Below are positions 36,042-49,700 of a stretch of DNA of 64,000 nt, one piece after another. A model generated the notes under the pieces. That model ran no database searches and had not been told where the DNA came from. It saw only the letters and a list, made by a program, of their open reading frames with translations. Source of the stretch: Chrysoperla carnea (taxonomy: Eukaryota; Arthropoda; Insecta; Neuroptera; Chrysopidae); the NCBI RefSeq assembly GCF_905475395.1, contig NC_058338.1, positions 7,082,935 through 7,146,934 of the forward strand, read 5' to 3'. The translations under genes were made by a program, and so were the position numbers. Each line of letters opens with the position of its first letter. The stretch's first letter is position 1.

Positions 36042-39000
36042 ATGTCGAAAACAAGTACAACGGCTACAACGAATGCTGGTGGAACAACAAATTCAAATAG
36101 TTTAGGTCCAGCCGGATGTTGGGTAACACATAAACGTTTAGAATCATGGGCACGCGTTGCAAAAGAACGTGCTATCAGTTATACATCACCAATTATTATA
36201 CGAAATGGTGGAAGCTCACGCGATACAGGCAGTACAAATAGTTTGGCGGAGGTTTGTGTGAAACATTTATATATATTTTTTTTTTGGATGAATCTTTTGA
36301 ATATATAATTTTTTTTCTGGAACTTTACAATTTTTACCAATTTTATATCTAATAATAGGGTATTCCACTACTTTCCACTAAAAAGTGCTTCAAAATGTTG
36401 ATTTTGCTAATAAAAAGCCATCAAAAATTTATTTCGGAAAAATACTCACGCTTTCTTGCCAAAAACTTAAATTAAATTTTAAACCTTTTTTAAACTGTCA
36501 AAAACGTGGGCATCCAATTTGATGACGTAATATGGGTATCACTATATGAAATAACACAAATAAGTTTGACAGATATATTCATAGACATCTGATTATAATA
36601 AATATAAATACTTATTATCTATGGATATATTATATCCACCTGTCTACACTGAACTAACTGATGATCTATGGCTCATACCGATAGGACATCACAGCAGGGC
36701 TTGCCCGCGTTTTAGGTCGCGTGATATACAGTTTAAAAATTACAATTTTTAATTTTAATATTTTAAAAAACTGTGCTTTTATGACTCGAAATCAGAATAT
36801 TTAAGTATATTTTTACATAAATTATAACTTTTTTCAAATTTCCCGACTTATTTTTGACTAACGCACTTGAAACATAACTAAGAACACTCTCTGTTAAATT
36901 ACCTTTCAAACGAAACAATCAAAATCAAAATCGCTTCTTCCGTTTAGGCGCTACGATGCCACAGACAGACAGACAAACAAACATACACACATAGCAGTCA
37001 AACTTATAATATAACACCCCTGTTTTTAGTTCGGGGGTTAAAAACTGCTAAACCAAAAATATCGATTGATTTTTTGCTTAAAACTTTAATTAGCTTTTGT
37101 AAGTTGAAGATTTTTTGATATTGAACGCCTCAAGCTTTTACAAATAGTCGGGTATACGTGATTTATATATAAAATTATTTTCTACTTTTTAGTACAATAA
37201 AAGCTTGTCGCTTAAAAAGTATTTTGTATTAAAATTTTTTTAATAACTGTATCTTGCAAGGCTTTTGTTGAATACCTTCTTTGTAGAAGTGTAAGAAATT
37301 TTTGAGAACATGTTTGCGGAATAGTAGGTAGAGAACAGGTATTCCATCGATTTGTGTACGTTTTCTATGATTCTTGACGAACTAGGTCCCAAAGTTTAAC
37401 TTTTTACTTTCATTTTTCCTTTTTTTTGTAATGAACGTTATAAATTTCGAGGTTGTCATTATTAAATTGATATAGAGAATACAATTTCCCATCAGAAAAA
37501 GTACTTAGTTTCTTTGATTCGTTTTCAATACACCTTATATAAAACATAAATCTATACTTTTCTATAATCTAATAAAAAAAAAATACAGAAACGAATTAAT
37601 TCTAGAACCTTCTGAATATAAAGAAAGTAATTAAAACATTCGATTATGTTTAAATGATAAAAAAGAACATGTTTTTTTTTATTTATTTATTTATTTAAAA
37701 ACATTTTCCTTGAGGGTAAAAATAAAATAACTTTGTAGGTATTAAACATTTTTCCATATCGATATCAATAAATATAAAATTTGGTTGAAGAATAGCTTTT
37801 TGAACAGAGCTCAATAACTTTCTTATGAAATTAAAAAAATAATTTAAATTTTGTTTGAAAACAATAGTACATGGACAACCAATCTCAAGGTTGCTTGCCT
37901 TCTGATAAGTAAACTTGGTTTTCATATAGTTGCTGTTTTATAGATATTGATATCTGTCAAGAAACCGAAGTATAATCTAAGATCCAGTCCAAAAAAATAA
38001 AAAATAAATAATAACAAGTGAAAACAAACAATTGACTGAGTTAATTGTTGAAATACCATGCATAGTCAGTGTTGATTTCTTTATCACATTACACATACGA
38101 ACATGTGACACATACATAACTGATAATCAAGTATAGTACATATTATAAAATTTCCGCCTAATTGGCGCCCTCACGGGTAAACAGTGATGTTTAGGAAAAA
38201 ACGTTTCAAACAAAAGTAAATAATCGCAGTCAGGTTTTTTATTTTTCTAATTTAAACGTCAAAACGAAAGGATATCACACAATTTTTGTTTTCGATTGTC
38301 GGGATGAAAGCTTTTATCAAGAAAATTAAAACAATATGCTTTTAATATAATATACTTTTAAAAATATAAATTAATAAATCTTCAATTCAAGGAATAATAT
38401 AATAAGCTTTTGCCACATATTTTGTTGTTAATTATAAAATTGTTTTTTTTTTTTTTAAATTAAATAGACCTATCTAGACTGTCAAAAGCAAACATCAAAA
38501 AATGAAACAAACAACAAATTTGAAAAGTATGACCCAATTTTAGTAGGATTCCATATTTGGTTTATCAAAATTGGGTAAAATTTGGGAAAGATAGAGCAAA
38601 ATTAAATTTTTTGGATTTTGATGACGTCATGAAGTTAAAAAATTCAATTTTTTTGATAACAGAGGCATATTTGATCCGATTTTATTGGAATTTCTTTTGA
38701 AACCCACTAATTTTGGCTCAAACTTTTCAGCTTTGATGTCAGTTTTTTGCTAACTATCATTTATGGGCTTAATTTCGGGACCAGGACTATAAATTCTTGA
38801 AATCTATTATAGCAAGGTTAATTTTGACCACAAATTTGAAAAGTATGGCCCAAATTTAGTAGGATTACATATTTGATTTATTAAAATTGGATAAAATTTG
38901 GATATGATAGAGTAAAATTAAATTTTTTGGTTTTTGATGACGTCATCAAGTTAAAAAATTCGATTTTTTGATAACATAGGAAAATTTGATCCGATCTTAA

Positions 39001-40697
39001 TGGTATTTTTTTTAAAACCCACTAATTTTGGGTCATTCTTTTCAGCTGTGATGTCAGTTTTTCGCTAGCTATCACAGATATGGTGTATTCCGGATCCGGG
39101 ACTCCACTTTCTTAAAATCTATTAGAGCTAGGTTAATTTGGATGACAAATTTGAAAAGTATGACCCAAATTTAGTAGGATTACATACTTGGTTTATCAGA
39201 ATTGGACAAAATTTAGATATGATAGAGCAAAATTAAATTTTTTGGTTTTTGATGACGTCATCAAGTTAAAAAATTCGATTTTTTTGATAACATAGGCAAA
39301 TTTGATCCGATCTTAATGAAATTTTTTTTAAAACCCACTAATTTTGGGTCATTCTTTTCAGCTGTGATGTCAGTTTTTCGCTAGCTATCACAGATATGGT
39401 GTATTCCGGATCCGGGACTCCACTTTCTTAAAATCTATTAGAGCTAGGTTAATTTGGATGACAAATTTGAAAAGTATGACCCAAATTTAGTAGGATTACA
39501 TACTTGGTTTATCAGAATTGGACAAAATTTAGATATGATAGAGCAAAATTAAATTTTTTGGTTTTTGATGACGTCATCAAGTTAAAAAATTCGATTTTTT
39601 TGATAACATAGGCAAATTTGATCCGATCTTAATGAAATTTTTTTTAAAACCCACTAATTTTGGGTCATTCTTTTCAGCTGTGATGTCAGTTTTTCGCTAG
39701 CTATCACTGATACGGTTAATTCTGGATCCGGGACTCCACTATCTTAAAATCTATTAGAGCTAGGTTAATTTGGATAACAAATTTGAAAAGTATGACCCAA
39801 ATTAAGTAGGATTACATACTTGGTTTATCAAAATTGGATAAAAATTGGATGTGACAGAGCAAAATGAAATTTTTTGGTTTCTGCTGACGTCATCAAGTTA
39901 AAAAATTCGATTTTTTTGGTAACACAGGCAAATTATAGTGGGACTCGTTTTTCGATAAAATAACTTTAATGTGATGAAATGAATGTCATTTGGTGTTATT
40001 TCTTCTAAATGATTTTCTCTAAGTCTTTATAGGCATCAATATTTCAAAAACTATGGTATATACCGAAAAATATTACTCTTAATTTCTCCAAGTTCTAACA
40101 GAATCCACTCTAAAAATTGGAAACGTAAGTCCCAAATATTTTCATACACTCATTTTTTTGGTAACGTCCTAAAATGATTATATTTTAAGGAGTACAATTA
40201 TAGCTACTCTCCCCTTATTTTCTCAAACGCCCTATTTATACATTAAAGAATTTCACCATTACTTAGACCATGAAAGATAGATACCAATCTTGGACAGAGT
40301 ATTATATAGTGTGTCCCCGAATAGGTAAATATAATTTTCTTATGAATTTGAATCTTGAGTCATAATTGTTAATTGCGAGCAACTTTTTTGAATAACATTT
40401 CGTCAATTTATAAAAAAGAAGGGTAGTTTACCAAAAAGAAAAATGGTGATGTCAATTTTTTGGCTACCCTGTACATTATTTATAAGTTTAAATATGCCTA
40501 CCTACTTTTCAGAATTAGTAAAATTTTTCATAAAAATAATTTTTTTTCTTAAAATGAAAAATAAGAAAATTTACAAGTACAGTTACCTCTATCCAAGGAC
40601 ACACTATATAATAAATCTTGTATGTTATTTTGAAAGCTTTCAAGAACAGAACTCTATACGGTTTGCGGTTTTATCTCTAATAGAATATTATAATACG

Positions 40698-40729
<32 letters not shown>

Positions 40730-43700
40730 TAAATACAGTGCTAGGAAAAAGTTCAACAACGCTCAAATGATCACGTCCAGTAAATTTTTCGATGTACCAA
40801 AGACACGTCGTATCGATTGTAGGGACCAAAAAAATGATTTTTATAATAAAATATGGTGTTTGTCCGTCCTATTTAAAAATACGTGACTTCTCCTTCCTTT
40901 GATGGGTATGGGTATGAGTATGGAGGTTGGCGGGTCATGCTCAAGCATCGGGCCTCGAAGCAATGGTTCAGAGCACCTAGCCAAATTGACCCTTGTCAGG
41001 ATTTGCCTAGCGCTGAGTTTCCTAATTTCTTCTGGTTCGACTATGGCCGGACCAAACCATTTCCTTCGCTGCTGTATGAGCGCCGGGCAGTAACAGAGAA
41101 AGTGGATCGATGTTTCTTCTGAATTTTCTCCGGACATCGGGATCTGTCACACGCGGGAGATTGTCTTTTTCCAATCTGATGTTGGAACTTGTTCAGGTTA
41201 TCATGCCCTGTGAGTAACTCTACGATGACTCTAATATCAGCTCTGTTCAGTTTCAAGATCTCCTCGGCTCTGTTACCGAGCGAGTTTCCTTCACCCAACA
41301 GGCTTTTGGCGATTCGCCCTTCCTCGTAGCTGGTCCATGCCTTTAATTGTTGGTTTTTCAGATTATCTCCTAATCTGTTAAGACCTTCTTAGTATGGCAT
41401 CCTCGCAAGCTTTTCTTGAGTGGGAGCCATGGTCCTTTGACTCCTTCCTTTGACACTCTGTAGGGTTTTTTGTAAGCGGTATTGTCGTAAAAAACATACG
41501 TAATATAGTCCATCCTCTTAAACTCATAAAAATTTCAGCCGTTTATCTTGAAGCGTTTGGAGATAATTAACAGGTTGCTGAACTTTTTTCCCAGCACTGT
41601 ATATACTTAGAATTATAATAGTTAGTTCAATTTGATTTTACAGCTTCGCATAGTTTACTTGTTGGTTGAAGTCTGACGTAATATCAATAAATTAATATCG
41701 TAGAGAACTGCTCTTTATGCAGAATGTCAAGTTATTAGGAGCTAGATAAAGTCCAAAATAAATGTTTGCTCCTTGGAGTAGACCACATATAATAGAATCT
41801 TAAAGTGTTTCAATACCAAAACGAAAGTGCTACCAAAAAACTGCAAAAATTTTGTAAGCAAGTGGAAACAAGCAATTGACTGTATTAATTGTTGAAATAC
41901 CATGTATAGAATTATAGCGGGCCTTTCGGCTGCCATTTATAGAAAATGTTTTTGAACATTAATATTGAATATAAGGTATTTTGATATCAAAAAATGATAA
42001 AAAAATTAGAAATTTTATTGGTCAATTAATCAACCTTTTATACGTCTTTCGTGAAAAATTTATATAGATTCTCTGTACGTAAAAAAATTTTTTCATTTTT
42101 ATGCAACAGTTCTTAATTTTAGTATGCTTTTAAAGCTTAAAACTTGAGGAATATTGGTAAAAGTTTTTATGAAACATTTTTACTTTAATCATGTATACGA
42201 TATTTATTTACATCATGGTCTCTCGATTATAATTGATGTTTTTAATATATGATACATACAGCGTAAACTAAATATTGACAAATATCTTGTCTAGTAATCT
42301 TAATTTAAGATAATTGAAAAAAAAAATTGCACTCGAACTAGAACTCGAACCCGGACAACGATTCCATGTCAATGAATTCATTGTCAATGAATCCAAGAAG
42401 TCCGGGTTCGAGTCCTGGTTCGAGAGTAATTTTTTCAATTCTCTTTAATTTTTAAAAGCATTTATTGATTAAAAAACCAACATTTAATAAGACTTTTTCT
42501 TAAATACCACCATGTAAAAAATAATTAATTTATCGTAAATACTCATTATTTGACACTTCTTAATTTAAGTTTTTTGGTAACAAAAATTTAACTTTTGGTA
42601 TCGAAGTACCTGCTGTAAAAATTTTAAAATCAACTAATTTCAATTAAAATTGATCATTAGTTCTATCAAAGAGGGTAATCATCTTAGTAATGTCGATATT
42701 TTTTTTTCTCGTTAATTTTTTTTTTTGCAATGTCTCCTATTTTTTTTCTGCACAACGAATGTGAACGATGAATAAAAGAAGTGAAACCTTTTCAATATAT
42801 TGAATTGAAATTTAATCAAAGAAAATTAAAAAAAAAAAGGGCATGTATGAAGTCATACATAGTTGTTGATATAAGGCACATTATTTTATATTAATTTATC
42901 AGTTGGATGCTGGAAAAAATTGTCTACCAATCCTAACCGATATATTTTTACCCCGCCGGCGACGACGGTTTTATGTTTGACTTATCGTATCGTTGAAGGC
43001 GTCTTGATCGTCCGCTGGTTATAACCGATGGGACGAAAAATTGAATATAGTGCCCTTTAAAGAACATAAAGTCAACTAAAAAAAATGTGCATTTATTTTA
43101 ACTTTTGAAAATAATCCCTTCGAGCGACATGGAAGAGGGATAGGTGAGATAAAGAGAGGCGGAGGCTACAGAGCGTTGGTTTTTTCTGTTAAGACCATTG
43201 AAGCGGGCGATTATCAAGCTAATACATCTATAATGTAGACTAGGGGGGGAGCAAATATATGCACAGCACAATAAAATGTAAAATGAAATAGGTATCTTTT
43301 GTCTTTTCAGTCAATGAAAAGAATGATTTACATTTTTTTACTCGTGGCGCTGGCGTCTTAGCGTTAAAACCCCATATGAACGAACCGAACGGTTGATATG
43401 CAGATATGTTTTTGTAAAATTCTTTCAAATGAAAATATTTAAAACAACTGAGTTTTGTTTTTGTATTTATGTAAATTCCAGCAAAACAATAACAATACAT
43501 GTATATATAATTATTTCTCATTTGGGTTACGCGATGACGTCAACCCAGAGGATATAAGACGTGGTGGTGTACGTATGTACGTGGTAGCGTCTCCACTATG
43601 GAGAGTTCAAGTTAGTATCACTGCTTCTTGTGTCTAAATATTATTTTATTAACTTTTTGTTAAGCAGTTATTGATTTTCCCTCGAAAATCGAAAACTTTG

Positions 43701-46700
43701 ATATCTTAACGTTTGCGGATCTTATATATGTATCTCACAAATCGATCTTTTTCGATCAAAGAGCGATTGTACAAACCTTACAGAAAATGACTCTTAGTTA
43801 AATTGTCATCATTTTTGAAATGTTGTAATTCTAAGCTTTCTGATACCGAGACCCAGGGACATTCCAGGAATTTGTGAAGCCGACGAGCTTGCCAGAAATG
43901 GCACAATGCTGCCGGACACAAGCATCAATAAATTCCCGGGAGTTCCAATTGCGAACTGCAAGTTACTCCTGAAAGAGGATATCCTGAAAAAGGCCAATCT
44001 TAGATGGAGGGAAGAACGTACTTGTGGTACTACAAGACAAATATGGTCTGAGTACAATCGTAGGCGTTCCGAAGTTCTCATATCACTTCCAAGGGCCTCT
44101 GTTCGCAAAGTTGTTGCGGCTATCGCAAGACACTGGTTGGCGATAAGCATGCTGAACGCTAAGACCTGGCAGTGGTGATGAGGAGTAAGCAATGTATCAG
44201 CTTCTTTGCCAATGCCCAGTTCTTGTCATGAGTCGATGGACTTACTTGAGCCAGCCTCTCTTTGACGACCTCTCCGACCTAAAGTCAGTCGACGTCAAAG
44301 TCCTCCTGCTGTTCTTAAACAGTTCCAAATGGTTCATGGAGTAGTTTCCGGGGATGGGCCAACCCATTTACGGTATCACAACGGACCCTATGGTCTAAGT
44401 GTGTCCCATCCCAGGACAGCCACTCTAACCTAACCTAAGCTTTCTGATAAATGACAATCCTCTTTTTAGTCGAGGGTAAAAAATAAGATAGTTAGTGATG
44501 TGACCGTTAAAGATGTAATCACCACATTAAGGGCTGATTTTATTTCATGTTAAAACAAACTGGTGTTTTGATAACGTTAATTATCTTGAACAAATTTTTA
44601 ATTAAAAAATAATTTTTTTCCAAAGTTCCTATAAAGAAGACGACGATAACGCTACTGCTGTAATGTTACCTTTTATCTACCTGAAGGTATCTTGTCTTGG
44701 TTATATCTCTCTTCTGAATCATTTATGAGATGAAGAATTTGTTATTATATTATGGAAGAAGCAAAATGTACTGTTTTAAATAAATTATTAGATTAAAATT
44801 GAGTTTTAGAAAGATGCAGGATAAACGATTTATAATGAAACTTCATACAAAAAAAATTAACGAACAAGCATAAAAGGTTCTTGTACTATCATTGTTCCTT
44901 ATTATATTCTATTAACTACATCCAGTGTGTTCAGGGATAGATCCAACAAAATATATGCTAATGATACTAACCAGGCCCGTGCGCACGAATTGTGCAAGGG
45001 AGGGGTTCAAACTTCTGTTCGCCATGTTAGATCATAAAGTCAATAAAAACAAGACATTCTCTTTTCCAGTAAGAATGTGGTTAGTTAATTTTGCGAGGTA
45101 TAAAAGAAAACTTTTCCAAAACTCTGTGTACAGCGGTCGTCTACATCGCGAAGTATATTGTGCGAGGATTAAACCGTTTAGCCGACCTTAAAACACTTTC
45201 GATCTAAGGTATTCCTTGAGACGACGCGAGGTTAAAAAGGAGCGTTCATTCATCGCTGTTGTCACAGGCAAAACTGCCAGAACGCAAAGCATTTACTAAA
45301 AATTCAGAAACGCATCGTTATTTCAAATATCGAGTGCTTCGAGAGAATTTTTGTCACACCGTCCGGCAATGTAATTTTGCCAAGTTCAGCAAGCTAGTTC
45401 AAAAAGTCGAGCAATAGTTTTCATCAAAATTTTTCATTTTATTGAGAAATACACAAGCTAAATTTGATATTGCGGTATTTCAAAATTCGATCTATAATAT
45501 TCAAAGTTGTAGATATTGATGGGGGTATCATGTTCTGACATCAGATTCTATCTAATTCTTTAGGTTGCTTTACTAGCCAATTTAGATTCTAAACGTTAAG
45601 AGATAGAATAACACTTGATGTTAGAAAATTGATCCTCTTAAAAATGATTGTAGTTCAAAGAAATGTAAATATAGAAAAATTAATTTTCATTAACTTTGCT
45701 GATTATAAAATTTTAAATTTTGGAAATCATCGGATTCAAAAACTGCAAAATAACTTGTTGATTGTAAATTCGATGTAGAATTTCGCAGATGTTAATTCTA
45801 TCTGAAGTAATCACGATTACAATTTTTATTTCAATTAAAATACCAACTCAATCATATTCAGATATAATTATATATATTTCATAGACATAATAATATTTAG
45901 ATGTGTTTTTTCAATCAGAAAAACGTGATAGGAAAACTTTATTATTTCGATTTAAGCAGCCTCCGCATTTAGACAGTATACAGTGTGTTCAATTAAGTCG
46001 AGCGCCAAATGGAAAATTTTTTTATTATTTATTATATTAAAAAAAATATTTTTGATAAAAAGTGCGTCATATTTCTGATCTAGTAGTCAACCCAACATGT
46101 GCGAGCATTACATTTGGTTTTATCAGATTACTTATTATGACATAACATAAAATTTCCTTGTACGCATTTTAAAGTATCTCTATTATCTTTAACTTCTGAT
46201 GACTCACTTTCACAACTCATTGTTTAAAATGAAAAATTATAAAAAAATATTTTTGCATATTTTCAAATTTATGGCAAGTTGATTGAAAAATTTTTAGATT
46301 CCTAGGTGACCTAAGTGAAAATGGTCAGTTTTGTGTGTCGTTTTTTATGTTACACTTTTCTCGGTTTTACATTCCAACCCGCAATCAAATCAGAACGATA
46401 ACGAGCGATAAAGAACATAAAATAACCACTAATTTCGTTGTAGATGGATAATTTTCAATCAAGATTAACTACTCTCAATAAATCTAGCCAAAAGTGTAAA
46501 AATTAAAGACGCTTGGGTAAAATTTGCAATTTTCCAAAAATCTCGTATACGAATGCAACAAATTGATATCTGTTTATTTCATATTGCCATGCTAAACTTT
46601 TCTAAGCCATGCGGGACTTTAATTAATCTCTATATATTATAAATGCGAAAGTAAGCATGTTTGTTTGTTTGTTACGCTTTTACGCTAAAACCAGTGAATG

Positions 46701-49700
46701 ATTTTTAATGAAACTGTACAGCAATATAGCTGATATATCAGAATAACACATGAGATATAATTTATAAAGATGTATTAATAAAAAATTAAAAAATTAATTT
46801 AATTTGACATTACCATAAATTAGAGATTTCTGTAAAAGTAGTAATTTGACAATACCATAAATTACAGATTTCTGTAAAAATAGTCAATATAAAATATTTC
46901 ACGGCCATCTTCTCTGATATACTCAATGTATAATTACTATTATACATTTAAAAAATAGAAAACCATACATATATTTTACCTGTGTAAAACAATCCTTACC
47001 ATTATATCGAGTGTTATAGAAAGGGGATAAGCGAGAGCAATCTTTATCAATCTTTTAAACCCAGCGAAGCGGGTGGGTATCACTCTAGTCAATAATTTTT
47101 AAGTTTTCCATATGGTGCCGACTTAATTGAACACACTGTATAAACGTATTACATCAGTTCAACGAACTATATATATAAAATATATATATATATTATACCA
47201 TTTTATAAACAATTGGAAATATAATTATATTTTCACATCTCACGTACGAGTAATATTATATCATCCGAACGTATATCTACGAATAGACATGGTACTCGAA
47301 ACTTAGTGATTCTGGGTATACGGTTGATCTGTTTTCGAAAATCATATTATATACAGATTGTCTCGTAATGCCATGTACATAGCTTAAGAGCTTATATTCT
47401 TTAGACAATTTTAAGTTAATTATACTTTTATTATACAGTGCCCCCCCTCCCCCCCTCGGATAGAGGTAGCTATACTTGTAAATTTTCTTATTTTGCATTT
47501 TTAGAAAAAAGTCATTCGTTATAAAAAATTTCGCTTATTCTGAAAATTACTTGATATTTTGTATAGAGTCGTAATTGTTAATTGCGAGTAACTTCTCTGA
47601 ATAACATATTGTCAACTTATAAAAAGAAAGGGTAGTTTACCAAAATTTTCTGGCTAACCTGTACATTATTTAGAAGTTTTAAATATCCCTACATACTTTT
47701 CAGAATAAGCAAAATTTTTTATAAAGAATGACTTTTTTTCTTAAAATGAAAAATACGAAAATTTACAAGTATAGTTACCTTTATCAGGGGACACACTATA
47801 TATTATTGCTCTAGTACCCTATTACGGAATTTTGCACGGGTTGTGCTAGTACATTTTTAAATAACATTTATTATAATATGTTAGAGTGGAATAAACAGAT
47901 TTAGATGTAATCATTTATATTAATTAAAAACAATAAAATTATAATTGATAAAATAATTATTAATTAATAATTTAATAATAATAATTATTATTAAAATATA
48001 ATAATATTTAAAAATAATTTTAATAAATAGACATTAAGGATGTATGAGCACGTTAATGGGCGTACAAGTTAAAAAAAATATATTTTTTAAATTTTGATCG
48101 TGAATTATGTTATAATTTGACGGTATAAGACTAGAAGTAAGACACAAATTTTTCGATATCTGCCGTAATTTTCAAAATATCGAAAATTGAAAATTTTCTT
48201 TAATTATTCATCTTTCGATATTTCGAAAACCAAGGCACATATCGAAAAATTTTATTCTTATTTTTCGTCTACATTCATGAAGTTATAACAAAATTCATCA
48301 TCAAAGTTGAAAATATTATAAAAATAATTTCAACCCTAAATCTACCCTGCTCTTACATTCCTTATATGGACGGAGACACTTCGTTTTTTTTCTGTTCTAT
48401 GCCATTGCTTATATGTTTGCTTTCTATAAACAAGTTTTTTAAAAATTTGTTTTCATTCATTCCAAGTGAAAATTATCAAAAACATTCAAAATAAGTCATT
48501 TTTTGAGATTCCTCCATAAGAGCCAATGTATTTTATATCGATTTTCAAGAACTTTTTTCTTAAAAATTTGCATGGATACCTATGCTGAAATTTTAACCAC
48601 ATATTCTTTGAGTAAAAATGTGCCTATAGAAAAATTTGGAGCCTTTAACTCAAACATTGTTGTCATGCTTATACATGCTTAATCAAAATGTATATACACG
48701 ATTTAAAGATGATCCTAAGAAAACTTATTTTTTTTAGGAATGTCTTTAATATCTTATAGCAGGTAGTACACCCAGTACCTACCATCATATAGTGTAGTGT
48801 TAAGTGTTGTATGTCATTAAAGTTATACCTTTGACGCTTTGACCTTTAATTAATAACATTCATATTAAAATGTCATCATTCTGTTATGCTTCGTTCTCTT
48901 ATTTACTATACCTACCTAAATATAATTATAATTATAGGTAAAAAGGAAAATTGTACTTAAAAATATGGTTTTTTTAATGAAATCATAATTAATTTTTTTG
49001 TGTAGGTACTCTTTTGTGTCTAATAAATAAATAGGTTAAAGGCTTTTTCGACCATATATGTCAAAGGTGTTTTGGTTACTAGAACAAAAGTTATTTTTAA
49101 ATTAATTAAACGTATTGTGTAACGTGAATTAGTTGGTGAAGTACTGAAATAAATAGGGTATTCCACTAAAAAGTATTTCAAAATGTTGATTTTGCTAAAA
49201 AAAAGCCACAAAAAATATATTTCGGAAAAATACACACGCTTTCTTGCCAAAAACTTTGAATTAAATTTTGAACCTTTTTTAAGCTATCAAAAACGCGGAG
49301 ATCCAATTTGATGACGTAATACGGGTATCATTATACGAAATAACACAAATAATTTTGAATAATTTTTGATATTTTATGAATCTGACTGTAAAGCCAACAT
49401 TTTCATTCCGTTCAGTCTCTGAAATTATTCCGCATTGAATCTAATTATTCCGAAATTGTCCTTTTCATTTCAATTACGATTCATTACTGTTTCGGACACA
49501 CAGTTATAAGTTGGACAAAGACCCAAGATATTTGTTATTCATTTTATTACATTAGTTTTTTAAGAAACTGTCCGAAACAAACTCTGTCTTTTTTTCTAAA
49601 CCATCCCTGAACTATAGCGAACAAAACAAAAAAAATTTTTGTAAATCGGTCCAGCCGTTTTTGAGTTTTAGCGAGACTAACGCACAGCAATTTATTTTTA

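Noticed and set aside
38500-39955. A CRISPR-like array
   Set aside because: 316-bp units are repeated in full with no short conserved repeat/variable spacer pattern, and the context is a eukaryotic intron.
43809-44192. 127-aa ORF on the minus strand
   Set aside because: Antisense shadow of the LINE RNase H coding strand, which has the recognisable motif.
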